64,000 bases of DNA from Strongylocentrotus droebachiensis (taxonomy: Eukaryota; Echinodermata; Echinoidea; Camarodonta; Strongylocentrotidae), in the NCBI GenBank assembly GCA_035222895.1, contig JAVYIG010002088.1:186001-250000 (forward strand), in the 5' to 3' direction. This document shows, one piece after another, positions 1 through 11,213 of the stretch. A model generated the notes under the pieces. The model searched no databases, was not told the origin of the DNA, and saw only the letters and a program-made list of their open reading frames with translations. The translations under genes and the position numbers were made by a program. Within the stretch, counting starts at the first letter, position 1; each line of letters starts with the position of its first letter.

Positions 1-73
1 CTCTGAAAGCATCTTTACTTTCATTTTATATTGTGTGATTTGCATTGAGATTTGTTTAAAGGTTATTTCTTTC

Positions 74-455
74 TTAAAGGCATCGTTTAACAATGTTAAA
101 TCTGAGATGCACGGCCCTACGTGTTATTAGTGTCTGTAATTTGGTATAATATTGAAGCCCTACAAAAATTGTGCTTCAAAATTATCAAGAAGTGCCTCAA
201 AAAAGTACAAATCTTTGAGTCACCGGTTTTACCATACTCCTTCTCCCCAGTAGACTGTGTTACGAAAACCGTTAGGAAAACGCAAAATTTGGTTTTGATT
301 TCCAATCATAAATTTCTTGATAATCAGACAGGCCATCGGCTTGTAAAAGTCATGGGGTTCCTGACTGACCTAAAGGTTTATAATTATCATTGTAGCATGA
401 GCTAAATCCAGGATTTTGTTTCAGAATCTGAGACAAAGTTACCAGATCCCTTTAG
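74..455 (+). repeat. R1 MITE, copy 1 (TTAA-type)
   Basis: A 0.38-kb dispersed element that recurs at 5994-6570, 13422-13602 and 23073-26014. It opens with TTAAAGGCATCGTTTAAC and closes with a near inverse (consensus ACCGATCCCTTTAA), so the ends are short inverted repeats abutting TTAA. TTAA targeting is typical of piggyBac and Kolobok superfamilies; no transposase is present. The open frames here (94 and 62 residues) recur only with the repeat and are not genes. Confidence 0.75.
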
Positions 456-1624
456 AGCAGTCATGATAAGAAATTACTCAATGTTTGGCATGATCCAGGA
501 TACTAATAGTTCACAATACAGAGAACAAGAGGTCCACAGACCTTTCACGCTCACCTGAGCCGATGAAAGTAGGGGCCTCGCATTAAGGGACCTAGCTCCC
601 ATCCCCTTTGCATAGGTTTCTTGGAACTGTAGGGTAATTTAGGGTTTTGCAGTTTTGCTCCTAAGTCCCCTGCAGAAGCATGTATCCCATTCAAACAAAT
701 GAAGGTCTTCTTCCCATAAAAATTATGCCTACAATGTTCAGCCAGAATCCATACCAAAATTTTGGTATGGAATCATATCTACACTTCATGATCTATCAGA
801 ATATGAAATAAGAAATGAGGGTAACTAGGCATTTTGAAGAGTTATCCTTGATTCAAATATGACATTGATTCAAACCATATTTGAAAGTTTTCACATTGCT
901 GTTTGGATGGTAGATATTGAAGGCTGCCCCCAATCCCCCGTTCAGGGAATATGCTTCATTTGAACAACTTCAGATCTCCCTTTCCTGCAGGTGTTTCCTA
1001 CAAATTTGATTAGAATCCAGCCATGTTTCCAAGAAGAAGAGAATGACAAATTACTGCCACTGAGGTACTTTTTTTTTTGGGGGGGGGGGTTACCCCAGGC
1101 CCCTGCCCCTTCTATCAGAATATGAAGTAAAATAATTTAAGGTAACTAGGCATTTTGAAGAGTTATATCTTTAATTCAAATGGGACATATTTTGACAGTT
1201 TTCACATTGCTGTTTGGATGGTAGATATTGAAGGCTGCCCCCAAGCCCCCCTTGGGTTACGTACCCCATTTAAACAACTTTAGATCTTCTTTGCCTAATA
1301 ATGATTCCTACCAAGTTTGGTAAAAATCTTGCCAAGAGTATTTCAGAATAAGCTGAAAATGTAGAATGTGTATGGCAATGGACTAAAAGCGATAGCAATA
1401 GCTCACTAGACCTTTTGGCTCAGGTGAGTTTTTAAAAGAAATGCGGGGTAAGTAAACAAAAAGAATGCACACAATTACTGAATGCAAGTATGAAATCTTT
1501 TTCCTGGAAAATCTCTGTTTGCAATCAAAATACTCTCTTACAAACTCAACCAAAAATACCTCTACCTATTCATGTGTCCCTAAAATAGAAAATCAGAGCC
1601 ATTATCTAGATGATACACATACAG
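456..1624. repeat. Non-coding repeat tract with internal duplication
   Basis: No gene seen. Two diverged direct copies of a ~170-bp segment (about 791-960 and 1109-1270) share the phrases GTAACTAGGCATTTTGAAGA and TTCACATTGCTGTTTGGATG. CTCACCTGAGCC near 550 and GGCTCAGGTGAG near 1418 are inverted, suggesting a repeat of about 0.87 kb. A T/G homopolymer junction lies near 1070-1089. Confidence 0.5.
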
Positions 1625-1794
1625 TTAGGGGAGCCTTCCAAAGTTGCGACTGTGCCCGAACGCGTCGGGGCGCCATGAATAGAAAGGTTGCGCCTCAAGA
1701 AACGCAAAGGGGCGCAAAGGGGCGCAAAGGGGCGTGACAGTTACCCTCACCTAATTCTTGCATATGAAAAGAAACTGTCTATTGTTGGTATAAA

Positions 1795-2720
1795 CCCGCT
1801 CTATTCTTCTTGCGCCCTTTTGCGCCCTACCAGACGATGGAAGATTATCTCTCCCGCCATTGTTCTCGCTCGTGATGCGCGATGCACAACGGTACAGCTT
1901 AAACTTGCTATACAGAAAGTATTTGTCAGCCAAAGCCTGCCTTTCCCTCTTCCTGTTCTCGTACTAATAAACATCCCATTGTTTGTAAAAACTTGATGTA
2001 TTCTTCTCGCTTTGCGATCTATTCTTCTCGCGCCGTTTTGCGTCGCAACGGGCGGGGGTATTATCTTTCCTATTATTGTGGAAGCTTTGCGATGTACATT
2101 GCTACAGCACAGCCTGAACTTGTCTAGTGGGAGCGTTTTTGTTTTGGGGGGCAATCAACACACTCGTTCATCTTGATCAGAATAAATTATGATATTTTTT
2201 TTCTGTTGTTGGTTAATACGCCTCCTTTTAAAATTTGTGACGACTGTATGGAATGTGAAATAAAGATGACTATGTACGATGAATGGTTGTTTAATTGCGA
2301 GCTTGATTGTCCCCAACAAGAAAAAGTAAAAGAAAAATGAGTGAATGAATACATGTATGCGGTTATATGTTATTATGTTTGTAATTCGAATGATTATCAA
2401 CATATTTGTATAATTTCCACGTCGCGATATTATCCTAGCGTCGTAATGGACAAAGGAATTATCATTCTCTCCCGTCATTATTCACGCTACTTGTAGCACA
2501 TTGCCACAGCCTGAGCTTGGAAGCACTTATATTTTGTCAGTCAAATCCTTTTTTTTTTCTTCTCCTCTCTTGACTTGGTTCTAATAAACAACCCATATCG
2601 TATTAAAATAAAACTCTATGTATTCTTTTTGCGTCGTGTCTTTTCTTCTCATGCCGTTCTTTGCAATAGTCAGACGGGAGAGTTTGACATTGTTTTGGTA
2701 ATCAATGAACTCACGGTGCG
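1795..2720. repeat. Degenerate ~330-bp tandem repeats inside the PIF-like element
   Basis: Three diverged units share the order: ATTCTTCT plus a GCGCC or GCGTC block, a GACGGGAG or CGGGCGG block, 'GATG-acattGC-ACAGC-TGA-CTT', a lowercase-like TTTGTCAGCCAA block, and 'GTACTAATAAACA-CCCAT'. They fill the left third of the element. Short frames on both strands here are unlikely to be translated. Confidence 0.5.
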
Positions 2721-3227
2721 TCATGATCAGTAAAGGAAATCTTTATAAAATGCATTATAACAATACTAATGGTAATAATAACAATAATTCTAAAGTGACC
2801 TTTTTAAACACTCTTCCATACCCTCCCCCAAGTTAGTATAGATATGAATCGATGAAAATCTGAACGGATGTATTTTTTGATATTTCAGCTGTTTCTGAAC
2901 CGTTTTTGATCAAGTTACGTTAATTCTATCATTAACAAAAATTGTATACTCTTTCTAATTTGACAAATTTTCGCAAAAAAAGTATAGTAAAATTGGCCGC
3001 GTATAATCGGCTTTGCAATCTGTATACAAGTTCATGTCATATCCAGTGGCGTACGCAGGATTTTCCTATAATAAATATAAGGTATGATGTGTACATCACA
3101 AGGGATAATTATGTTATAATAATTCATCTCAAGGAAGAGATGTTGTCGGCGTACACGGTACAAGCAAATGAAGGAATAGAAACATTATTAAACAAAAATG
3201 AAGATGGAAAACGACATTGCCAGATAG

Positions 3228-3285
3228 ACAGAGAGACAGACAGGGAGAGGGAAAGAGAGAGAGAGAGAGAGAGAGAGGTGGCGGG
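3228..3285. repeat. GA-rich microsatellite
   Basis: An AGAGAG/GACAGA purine run within the PIF-like element. The Ser-Leu or Arg-Glu rich frames across it are simple-sequence artefacts. Confidence 0.8.
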
Positions 3286-4687
3286 AGAGATAGAAAATTG
3301 GACGTCACGGTAGTCCGTACTGTATTTATTTATATGATATTTGTGTTTCTTGATGACCCAGTAGAACAAGAAATAAGGGCTAGCCCCCCCCCCCCACAAA
3401 ACAACAAAAAAATGGCCCAAAATAACGCAATTATTATAAATTCCGTCTTCTACTTGATACCAACACATGGATCCTTATTTAAACAGCGAGACAGTTCTGT
3501 AACAATGTTACGAGAATCAATTCAACGAATTGTCATGGCCTGTATTTGTTCTAGAACGCACTTCGCTTTTTCGATACCACGTGGCCCCAATTCAGCACAA
3601 TACATACGTATTTTAATTCTTCACAACAATGACCTAGATCTAAAACTGGCCGCGGTTGCAACCCCTCAACCCCCCCCCCCTTCTTCGCAAAGAAATATTC
3701 GATAAAGTTTCTTTGGAGCAGAATGATAAACTAATTCTTCCTTTGTAATGCATGCTCTATTCTTACGATTTAGGTATAATTTACTTTGTTGATTTGCAAT
3801 TGGTAATCTCCCTGGGAGTTTTGCGATATGCCCGATCATTTTCAACATCACGGATTTTGAAATACGTTCTCTAATATTACGAAGATTTAAAGGACCTGTA
3901 TTAAAATAATAGGTTGATGATATAATTATGAATTATGATTTATAATGATCATACGACAGGATCGTTTACAAGATACAACAAAAATTAAAGAAAACAAAAC
4001 AAGAAAACCGAAACATGCGATAACATCGCTATAAAAAGGAAATATACACACATTTAATGTAATATGAAACAAATCAAATGTCAAAACATGCATGAGAAAA
4101 CAATGTCAGAAAGAGTAGGGTAAGTTTAAAAAAAAAAAAATCTTTTTACGTGAACAAATCTATTTGTATTAAAATTGAGATATTTAACACAATCATGAAC
4201 AGAACAGGAGGAGATGAAATAATGAACAATCATGCAAACGTTAACGCCTACAGAACTCCGATGTCGAGAGGGAAATAAACAATCAGAACAAAAATTGTAA
4301 CCAATGTCATGTACGTAAAATAATATTAGAACAAATCAGTAGCAAGAGTCAAATCTCGCAAGACGAGAGGGACACACAAGCGGGCATTATACATGAATAA
4401 CTAATGCGCCGGACCGGGCGCAAAAGGGCGCAAAAGCTTTTCAAGGTTTAAGCTCCCATTCACAAATGTCAAGTGCTTCACCGGGACACGCCTCGGTGGG
4501 CTTATCTCGTAACAAAGAGACTCCAAACAATAGCCAGATTTTAATGAGCTGGAAACCAACTGGAGTCCTCTCGTAGCCGACGCCAAAAGGCGCAAATGGG
4601 CGCCAAAAGGCGCCTCCTTTGTTCTCATATCCTGCTCTGCGCCCCGACGCGTTCGGGCACAGTCGCAACTTTGGAAGGCTCCCCTTA

Positions 4688-5454
4688 CATGTGTTATCAA
4701 AACACTGTATATCTTATTGATATCAATTCCTAGGGCAGCATAAATATTGAGGGGTCAGTGACACAAAGACGTAACTCCATTTTGAGAAAAAAGTGGTTTA
4801 TGTGTCACTGAGCACTTGGGCCATAAGGAGTTAAGTCTATGTTTCACTAGCCATTGACTTCAATGGGGTGTTGGGTGGAGTTAAGTCTTTGTGTTTCCTG
4901 GAAAGCCCACATTTTTATGAACATTTTGATATCAAATACTCATTTTGGAAAAAAAGGAGATACGACTTTGTATCACTGAACCCTCGATATGATACGAAAA
5001 GTGCGTGCAAGTAGAATTAAAGACTGACAAAAGGAGAAGAAAGAGGGAGAGAGAGAGAGAGGGGTGTGTGGATGTGTGTACATGTATGTTTGGGTAAGAG
5101 AGAGAGGTGTGTGCTTGTTTTTATGTGTGGGTGTGAGTAGTGGGTGTGAGTGAAAGAGATAGAGAGAGGAGCATGAATGTGTGTCTGTGTGTGTGGTGAG
5201 AGAGGGTGAGAGAACAAGAAAGAAAGAGAGAGAATCAATACAAAAAAATTATTGGAAAAAAAAAAGAGAAAGAAAAGGAGGCAAGTGGGTAACAGAGAGA
5301 GAATGAGAAGAAATTATTCTAGCAGCTTTTCTCTGTGTTGTTATAATCCCTGATAGCATGGACACCACCAACAATACCAAATCAATTATGACTGCCTTCC
5401 AAGGTTAAACAAATCTAACATTCTGAAATATCTCAAAAACTGGGGCAGGTCACC
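4688..5454. repeat. Non-coding; GA/GT simple sequence at 5028-5310
   Basis: No gene seen. The right half is a mixed (GA)n/(GTGT)n low-complexity block that produces a spurious His/Ser/Thr-rich minus-strand frame. Confidence 0.6.
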
Positions 5455-5999
5455 TTAAAGATACTATGTCCCTTTTGCAGCCATCATCAAATTCTGTAGA
5501 ACTTTGCAGGAAATATGAATATATCATGTATGTCCTATCTGTGAAATTTAAACGTTAGCGGTGTCCGAATATTCAAATTATTCAAGGAAACCCATTTATT
5601 TATTAGACTGCACTGTCAGACACTATTGAGTGACTGACTAGTTTTTTTCTTCTTTGGTAATAACAGGGAGACTCTCCCTGGTAATCATAAAATGAGCTTT
5701 GTCTACATCCGATAACCCACTTCTTGTAATGGCCAAAATTAAACTAATTGAATCTTTGCGCAGCATAAAACATGCAACCAATATTCGGTACAATGGTCTG
5801 ATAATTAGACTATTACTTACTGGCTCTATAGCTCTTAAGTCGATTCAACAACTAATAGTTGTTATTTTTCCACTTTCAAGCCCCCCCCCCCCCCCTTTTT
5901 TTAGGGAAGTTCTAAATTAGTATTATCTTTCAAATGCCATTGGAATTTAATAGCCTTTTCATTTTTTGGGCCTGCAAATGGGACATAGTACCTTTAAAG
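5455..5999 (+). repeat. R2 MITE, copy 1
   Basis: The element begins TTAAAGATACTATGTCCCTT and ends with the inverse CATAGTACCTTTAAAG, giving inverted ends of about 20 bp with a few mismatches. A second copy in opposite orientation lies at 27961-28450. It contains a C-rich homopolymer near 5880-5896. No coding capacity. Confidence 0.7.
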
Positions 6000-6570
6000 A
6001 GATTGGGTAACTTTGTCTTAGATTCTAAACAAAATCCTTGATTTAGCTCATGCTGCAATCATAATTATAAACCTTTAGGTCAGTCAGGAATCCCATGACG
6101 TTTACAAGCTGCTCGCCTGTCTGATTAACAAGATATTTGTGATTTGAATTCAAAATTACAAAAAACCATTGGGAAAACGTTTTTTATAACACTATAACAA
6201 TATTAATACCGGTAGGCATTTCTATAGCGCCGTCTATCTAGAAATTCTATTCCGAGGCGCATTTATTATTACCCTGGCTTCAGCCTAGCTGCCATTACAG
6301 CGCTCTAGCATTTCAAGGAATTAACTCCTGCCAGGTACCCATTTACATCACCTGGGTCAAGTGTGGCAAATGTAGATCAATGCCTTGCCAAGGGACATTA
6401 GTGCAGGTTTTACAGTCTATTGGGGAAAATGAGTATGGTACAACTGGTCATTCAAAGATTTTTACTTTTTTGAGGCATTTCATGATCATTTTGAAGCGCA
6501 ATTTTTCTAGGGCTTCAATATTTCACCATATCACAGAAACTGATAACACCTTGAAGTGTCCCTTTTAAAG
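5994..6570 (-). repeat. R1 MITE, copy 2, interrupted by a short insertion
   Basis: A reverse-oriented R1 copy that shares its first TTTAAAG with the end of the neighbouring R2 copy. It is split at about 6192-6411 by a ~220-bp segment with the phrases ACCCATTTACATCACCTGGG and AATGCCTTGCCAAGGGACAT. Related wording recurs at 61446-61530, so the insert belongs to another dispersed, possibly tRNA-derived, family. Confidence 0.65.
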
Positions 6571-8245
6571 AAAAAAAAAGTTTTTGAATTTAATACCACA
6601 TACTTCTTTCAGAGGTCCTGAACAGTACAGCAACAAATTGTAAATTGCTTTTTTTATTTTAGTGATGTACATTTCCAATTCATTTTCATTTGTAGTATCC
6701 ATTTGTAGTTTTTTTCTGATAGAAACATTGGTGCTACGACTGGCCAATAAAGCACGCTTCTAGAACTAAAGAACTAAACCTAGAAAAAAAATAACATGGA
6801 GGTAAAAGGACCACGGAAAGAGCTGGGGGTGAGCAGAAGAAAAGAAATCTGCTTTTTGAGAGCAACAAACTGTACAATCTTCAGCCCCCTTTAGAGAGCC
6901 AATCCTGTATTACAGAACACCCTGCCCAATCTTCAAATCACAAGTAGTACTAAGAAGTCTACGACAAAAGGAGTTTCTTGCAAAATTGTAATCAAGGTTG
7001 TACAGTTATTGACCATTCATTGACTAAAAAGAATGATGTAACATTTCCACAAATCAACAAAGACTATTACACAATTTAGCACTGCTTAAAGGGAAATGCA
7101 AACCTAATAGCAAACTACTTTTGAGGGGTTAATATGAACCAGTCTTGTCCAGATTCTGTCCGTTTTTTATATATTTTTTATTCTTCAATCACACACAGCA
7201 TGGTGTCTCCACTCATTGCGCAATCCCCCAAAACAACCAAACAAAAACAAACAAAAGGACTACTGTCACCGGTTCAGCGTTGAGGGCATGTTTTTTTCTC
7301 AGCTAATTGGGCGTGCCGCGATACGGAAACTATCCAGGCTGTGGACCAACCAGTCATGATCCTGTACACACCAGGACACATTTATTCAAAATTGCTTTTG
7401 TTTTTGCTTTTGCTTTTGTTTTTGTTTTTGCTTTTGCTTTTGCTTTTGCTTTTGTTTTTGCTTTTGCTTTTGCTTTTGATGATTTTTAAACTTACTCTGT
7501 ATATTTCATATGTATTGTAATTTGTAGGTTTATTTGCACTTTTTTGTTTTGTTTGATATGTACTAATTGTATATCATTGTATTTTGTTTGGTATAGCGCT
7601 TAGAGACTTTGGTGGTAACGTTTTATAAGTCTTAAGTATGTAGCGTGGGAGGGGAAAGGAAATATTGAAGGAAAATACAACCTTGATAGCAAAATAGTCT
7701 TGAGGAAAGCAGAAAAATCAGAGAAGCAGACTGGTGAAAATTGGAACAAAAATCAGGAAAAAAAGAAGACAGTTGTGAAGTTACGAAAGCTGCAAGCACT
7801 AAATGTATGGGCACTTCAAATTAGCTGAATCAGAAATGTCACTATGAGAAAGTGCCGGACAACTTTCCCATTCGTTTCAACACACAAGATTATAAAAATA
7901 TAAATTCCTTTAAAAATCTATGACTCAGTAGTGTCTTTTCTTTTTAAAGAATCTTTAATAATATACTATCCACAATATATTTTGAGTAGTACCCCAAGGG
8001 GGAAGGCAAGAGAAATGTATGATATTTTTGGACATGACAAATGGGAGAGTTATCCGCAACTACGTCACAATCCAGTACCCAAATTGCCAATTTGAGATTC
8101 GCATATCTTTTAAGTGATCTCATATTTCAAACACTCATAACTTTCTTAATATTGATCAGATTTATTTCAAACTTTTGCCATTTTGTATCTCTTATTTTTT
8201 CCCACTTTCATAAAAATGAAATTATTACACAGGTTGGATTGCCCT
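6571..8245. repeat. Non-coding; TTTTGC hexamer array at 7390-7480
   Basis: No gene seen. About 15 tandem TTTTGC/TTTTGT units at 7390-7480 create a false Phe-Ala-Phe-Val frame. Sequence to about 7625 reads TAGCGCTTAGAGACTTTGG, a wording common at tails of invertebrate non-LTR elements; that assignment is tentative. Confidence 0.5.
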
Positions 8246-8770
8246 TTAACCCTTACTGTACTGGGGGGGGGGGGGCTTGGGAGGCCCCCCCCCCTCGACA
8301 TTTTCGGAGATTGCGCCGCAACCGCTTGGAATTTTGAATTGTCGTTTCATGACTTTTTCCCCTCAAGTCTTACGCACATTTTGATACCATTTTCGTTGAA
8401 ATCGGATATACCTGTAAGGCGTTACATAACAATTAGTATGCGCATGTCATCAAAAAAAAAAAAAAAAATGAAAATCGCATCAAAATTTGCATTCAAAAGT
8501 TTCAACATTCAAAAAGTGGAGTTTGACACGTTTTCTGTAAAATGCATAAAATTAGCGCATTTTGCATAATTAATTAGGCTAACGACAAAAATTTGCATAT
8601 TCGGAAAAAATAATTATACCATCTTGTTCCTTACGTAAATATCTACAAACATGCAAATTTTCGTGTTCATCGGACAATCGACGGCCGAGATCATAGGGGG
8701 GGGGGGGCCTCCCAGGCCCCCCCCCCCCAGTCAGTGGGTGCTCAAAATAGCTCAGTACAGTAAGGGTTAA
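8246..8770. mobile_element. Poly-G MITE with TTAA target duplication
   Basis: TTAA (8246-8249) is followed by CCCTTACTGTACTGGG, and the inverse CAGTACAGTAAGGG ends at 8766 before a second TTAA (8767-8770). Long G and C runs sit just inside each end and give the element a strong hairpin potential. Length is 517 bp with no gene. TTAA duplication suggests a piggyBac or Kolobok relative. The 98- and 128-residue frames across it are artefacts. Confidence 0.75.
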
Positions 8771-11167
8771 TGATTGCAAAGATTACCCAAAGGGTGACCG
8801 TAATGAAGGGCTTTTCGTAAAGGCTATCATCCTTAGTTTATCTATGAGGTTATCAATTGTTTAACATTGGTCAATCTCACAGTCTAAACAGTATGATCGA
8901 AACATCTCCCCAAATCACCAATAACTATCATACAACTTATTGGTATTTATATCCTGCATTAAAAAATGTATTGGTTTTTGATTGGTTGAGAGCTCTTCAC
9001 GTGACCAAAAATAAACACACTATTTTGCAAAAAGTACTTATTACGGCTAGGAATTTTTAAAATAAAAATTGTAAAAGATTGAAATGTTAATTTTTGTTTA
9101 AAAATTGTTTGTGATATTTTTTGAAAAGTGTAATAAATGTTATTAAAATTCAAAATTATATTTCAATAAAAAAACATATTTTAAAAAAAGTCTTATTTTA
9201 AAGAAAAAAATATACCCTGCCTTCTTTTCGAGGTACTGGTTGAAACTATGGGTCACCTCTTGCCCATAGTTTCAACCAGAACCTCTCAAGACTTTGTATA
9301 ATATTATCCAAAGTGTGACAAAAAGGCATTTTTTGTGCAAGTGCCCATGACTGCAATTGCTCAATAATGCACATTTGTCATTGAGGTAATGATAAAATTA
9401 GTCCAGTGTTTGTTCCCGCAGTGACCTTAACAGCATGGTCACAACATTTGCCCCAAATCAACAATGACTATTATGCAATTAAGCACCTCTTAACGATAGT
9501 TCGTGCAAGTGCAAATATCATCTCATGTAATGGGAAGCTCGTGCCATTGCCCAATATCATTCTTAGTGTCATCAAACTTTGCAAATTGTTTATCAGTCAT
9601 TCCTATAGCAAATAGCATGACATAACATACCTCCGAATCAACAATGATTATTATGCAATTTGACATTTCTTACTGATAAGTGCAAATATTATCTTAAGTT
9701 CAGGCGATTTCTCATTTAAACCATTAAACAGTTGCAAAATGCACAACTGTTAAGTAATCTCTTTCATCTTTAGAACTTAGTTGTTAACAGTTCTTTCAAT
9801 TTACTCAGCATCACTTATCATTGCAGTCGAAAGAGTGGCTTAATACAGCTTAATACAAAGTTATCTCTATATTCTATTAAAAGAACAGAGGTAAACAAAA
9901 TTTACCCAAATTCCAGAAATAGCTATTTCAGACCTTGGGAAACAAACGCATGTGTAACTATTTACAATACCATCAATGGGTCAAAAGAATCAAGATTTCT
10001 GGGAAATCCTGGGCCAAAACTTGACCCTTCATTGGCAGACGGAAAAAGGCACAAACGGGAATGTAGAATGAAGAAAAAAAAAAAAAAAACCATAGCGGTC
10101 AACCACCTACACCTAAATGTCCTTATGTCTCAATCACGATGGTAAATTTCTAGTAATTGTAGATAAAATCGGAATAAAAATTCATAATTTAAAGTGACCA
10201 TTCCTCTTGTCACAATGCAAATACTCCATTATACTAATCATATTTCATATAATTCATGATTGATAATTCATATTCAAACACTTCACTCCTTGTCCATTCG
10301 TTTTGCATGAATTTATCTAAATTAGTTACAATGAATTTTTCCAACAAACCCTCACCATCATACAATGTGAACTTTAACAAATATTCAAAGCACCACAGAC
10401 TTCTTTTTTTTCAACACACACCCTAAAAATACACACCACAGCAAACTTTTTTTCTGCAGAAGCAAGACTCTTCAAGGCATGATAGAGGAGAGAATTACCA
10501 AAGTAATGAACAAAAATAATGTGTACCGTATCTAAAATACAGGTACTATAGACAATTACTGAAAAGCTTTCAAAACAAACTCTACAATAATGATTATATC
10601 CAGTTCAACAACAAAGTATTATTTGATCGTTTCATTTATTTCTAATTCAAATACTCCCATACTTCTAAACAGAAACAAAACCTTCATAACATCCTACACT
10701 CCTACAATATGGAATTCTCTACTCATAAGTCTCATGGCAATAAGGAATATCTCTGTTGATGCTTAATGTAAAAGCTCTGTTGACTTACCTTTTCTTGCAG
10801 TAGTAATGTATTTTATCACAATAAAATGTATTTCGCTATTTAACTGATTCTACCGGAATGCACATAGATAATTACTTATCAATTACAATGCCATACATTG
10901 TACATATATCATCATTATTATTATTATCATGGTTACCGTCGTTGTTGTTGTAATTGTTATCGTCATAATCATTACCTTTATCATTATAATTATAATTATC
11001 TTATTATTGTTCTTCTTCTTCTTATTATTATCTTTATTGGTAGTAGTAGTATCATTATAATTAATATATCATCAACACTATTGCTTTCATTACTATCATT
11101 TTTATGATTATCATTATTAGGATCGTTTCATGACATAAAAAAATCTCTGTAAATTTTTATTTCTTAC
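8771..11167. repeat. Non-coding CRYZL1 3' side: diverged repeats and low complexity
   Basis: No CRYZL1 terminal exon was found here. Diverged copies of a segment reading 'CCAAATCAACAATGACTATTATGCAATT' in pieces recur near 7040, 8900, 9440 and 9630. 10900-11120 is (ATT/ATC)n low complexity. Confidence 0.5.
9230..9285. repeat. Short near-perfect hairpin
   Basis: 23-base arms at 9230-9252 and 9263-9285 (core GGTTGAAACTATGGG and its complement) with one mismatch and a 10-base loop. No surrounding element boundary was recognised. Confidence 0.8.
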
Positions 11168-11213
11168 CTCAATTTTCCCTGTTCTAGCTTCTGCATGATG
11201 TCTCTAAGAATGT
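11168..11213 (-). CDS. CRYZL1: CRYZL1 coding exon (8th seen)
   Basis: 46 nt, [14 protein letters not shown]. The acceptor was chosen as TTACAG|AC because it completes a codon left by the preceding exon's final C and restores [14 protein letters not shown]. An upstream AG (CCAG|AAATATTTCC) would spoil the match. Donor GTAAGA. It ends in phase 2, so at least one more exon is required, probably left of the window. Confidence 0.85.

Larger units (their letters stand above)
1628..4684. mobile_element. PIF/Harbinger-like TIR element, non-autonomous
   Basis: A ~45-bp inverted repeat starts at 1628 with GGGGAGCCTTCCAAAGTTGC and its reverse complement ends at 4684. Both ends are flanked by TTA (1625-1627 and 4685-4687), a 3-bp target duplication. 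A 3-bp TWA duplication with G-rich termini is the PIF/Harbinger hallmark, so that superfamily is inferred. Subterminal GGGCGCAAA-type repeats lie just inside both ends (about 1705-1735 and 4405-4435, 4580-4615), plausible transposase-binding sites. No transposase-like reading frame is visible in the 3.06 kb. Confidence 0.75.

Noticed and set aside
3124..3705. Frames rich in Ser-Leu or Arg-Glu
   Set aside because: GA microsatellite inside a transposon; no family resemblance.
7307..7489. Phe-Ala-Phe-Val repeat protein
   Set aside because: Translation of a TTTTGC hexamer array.
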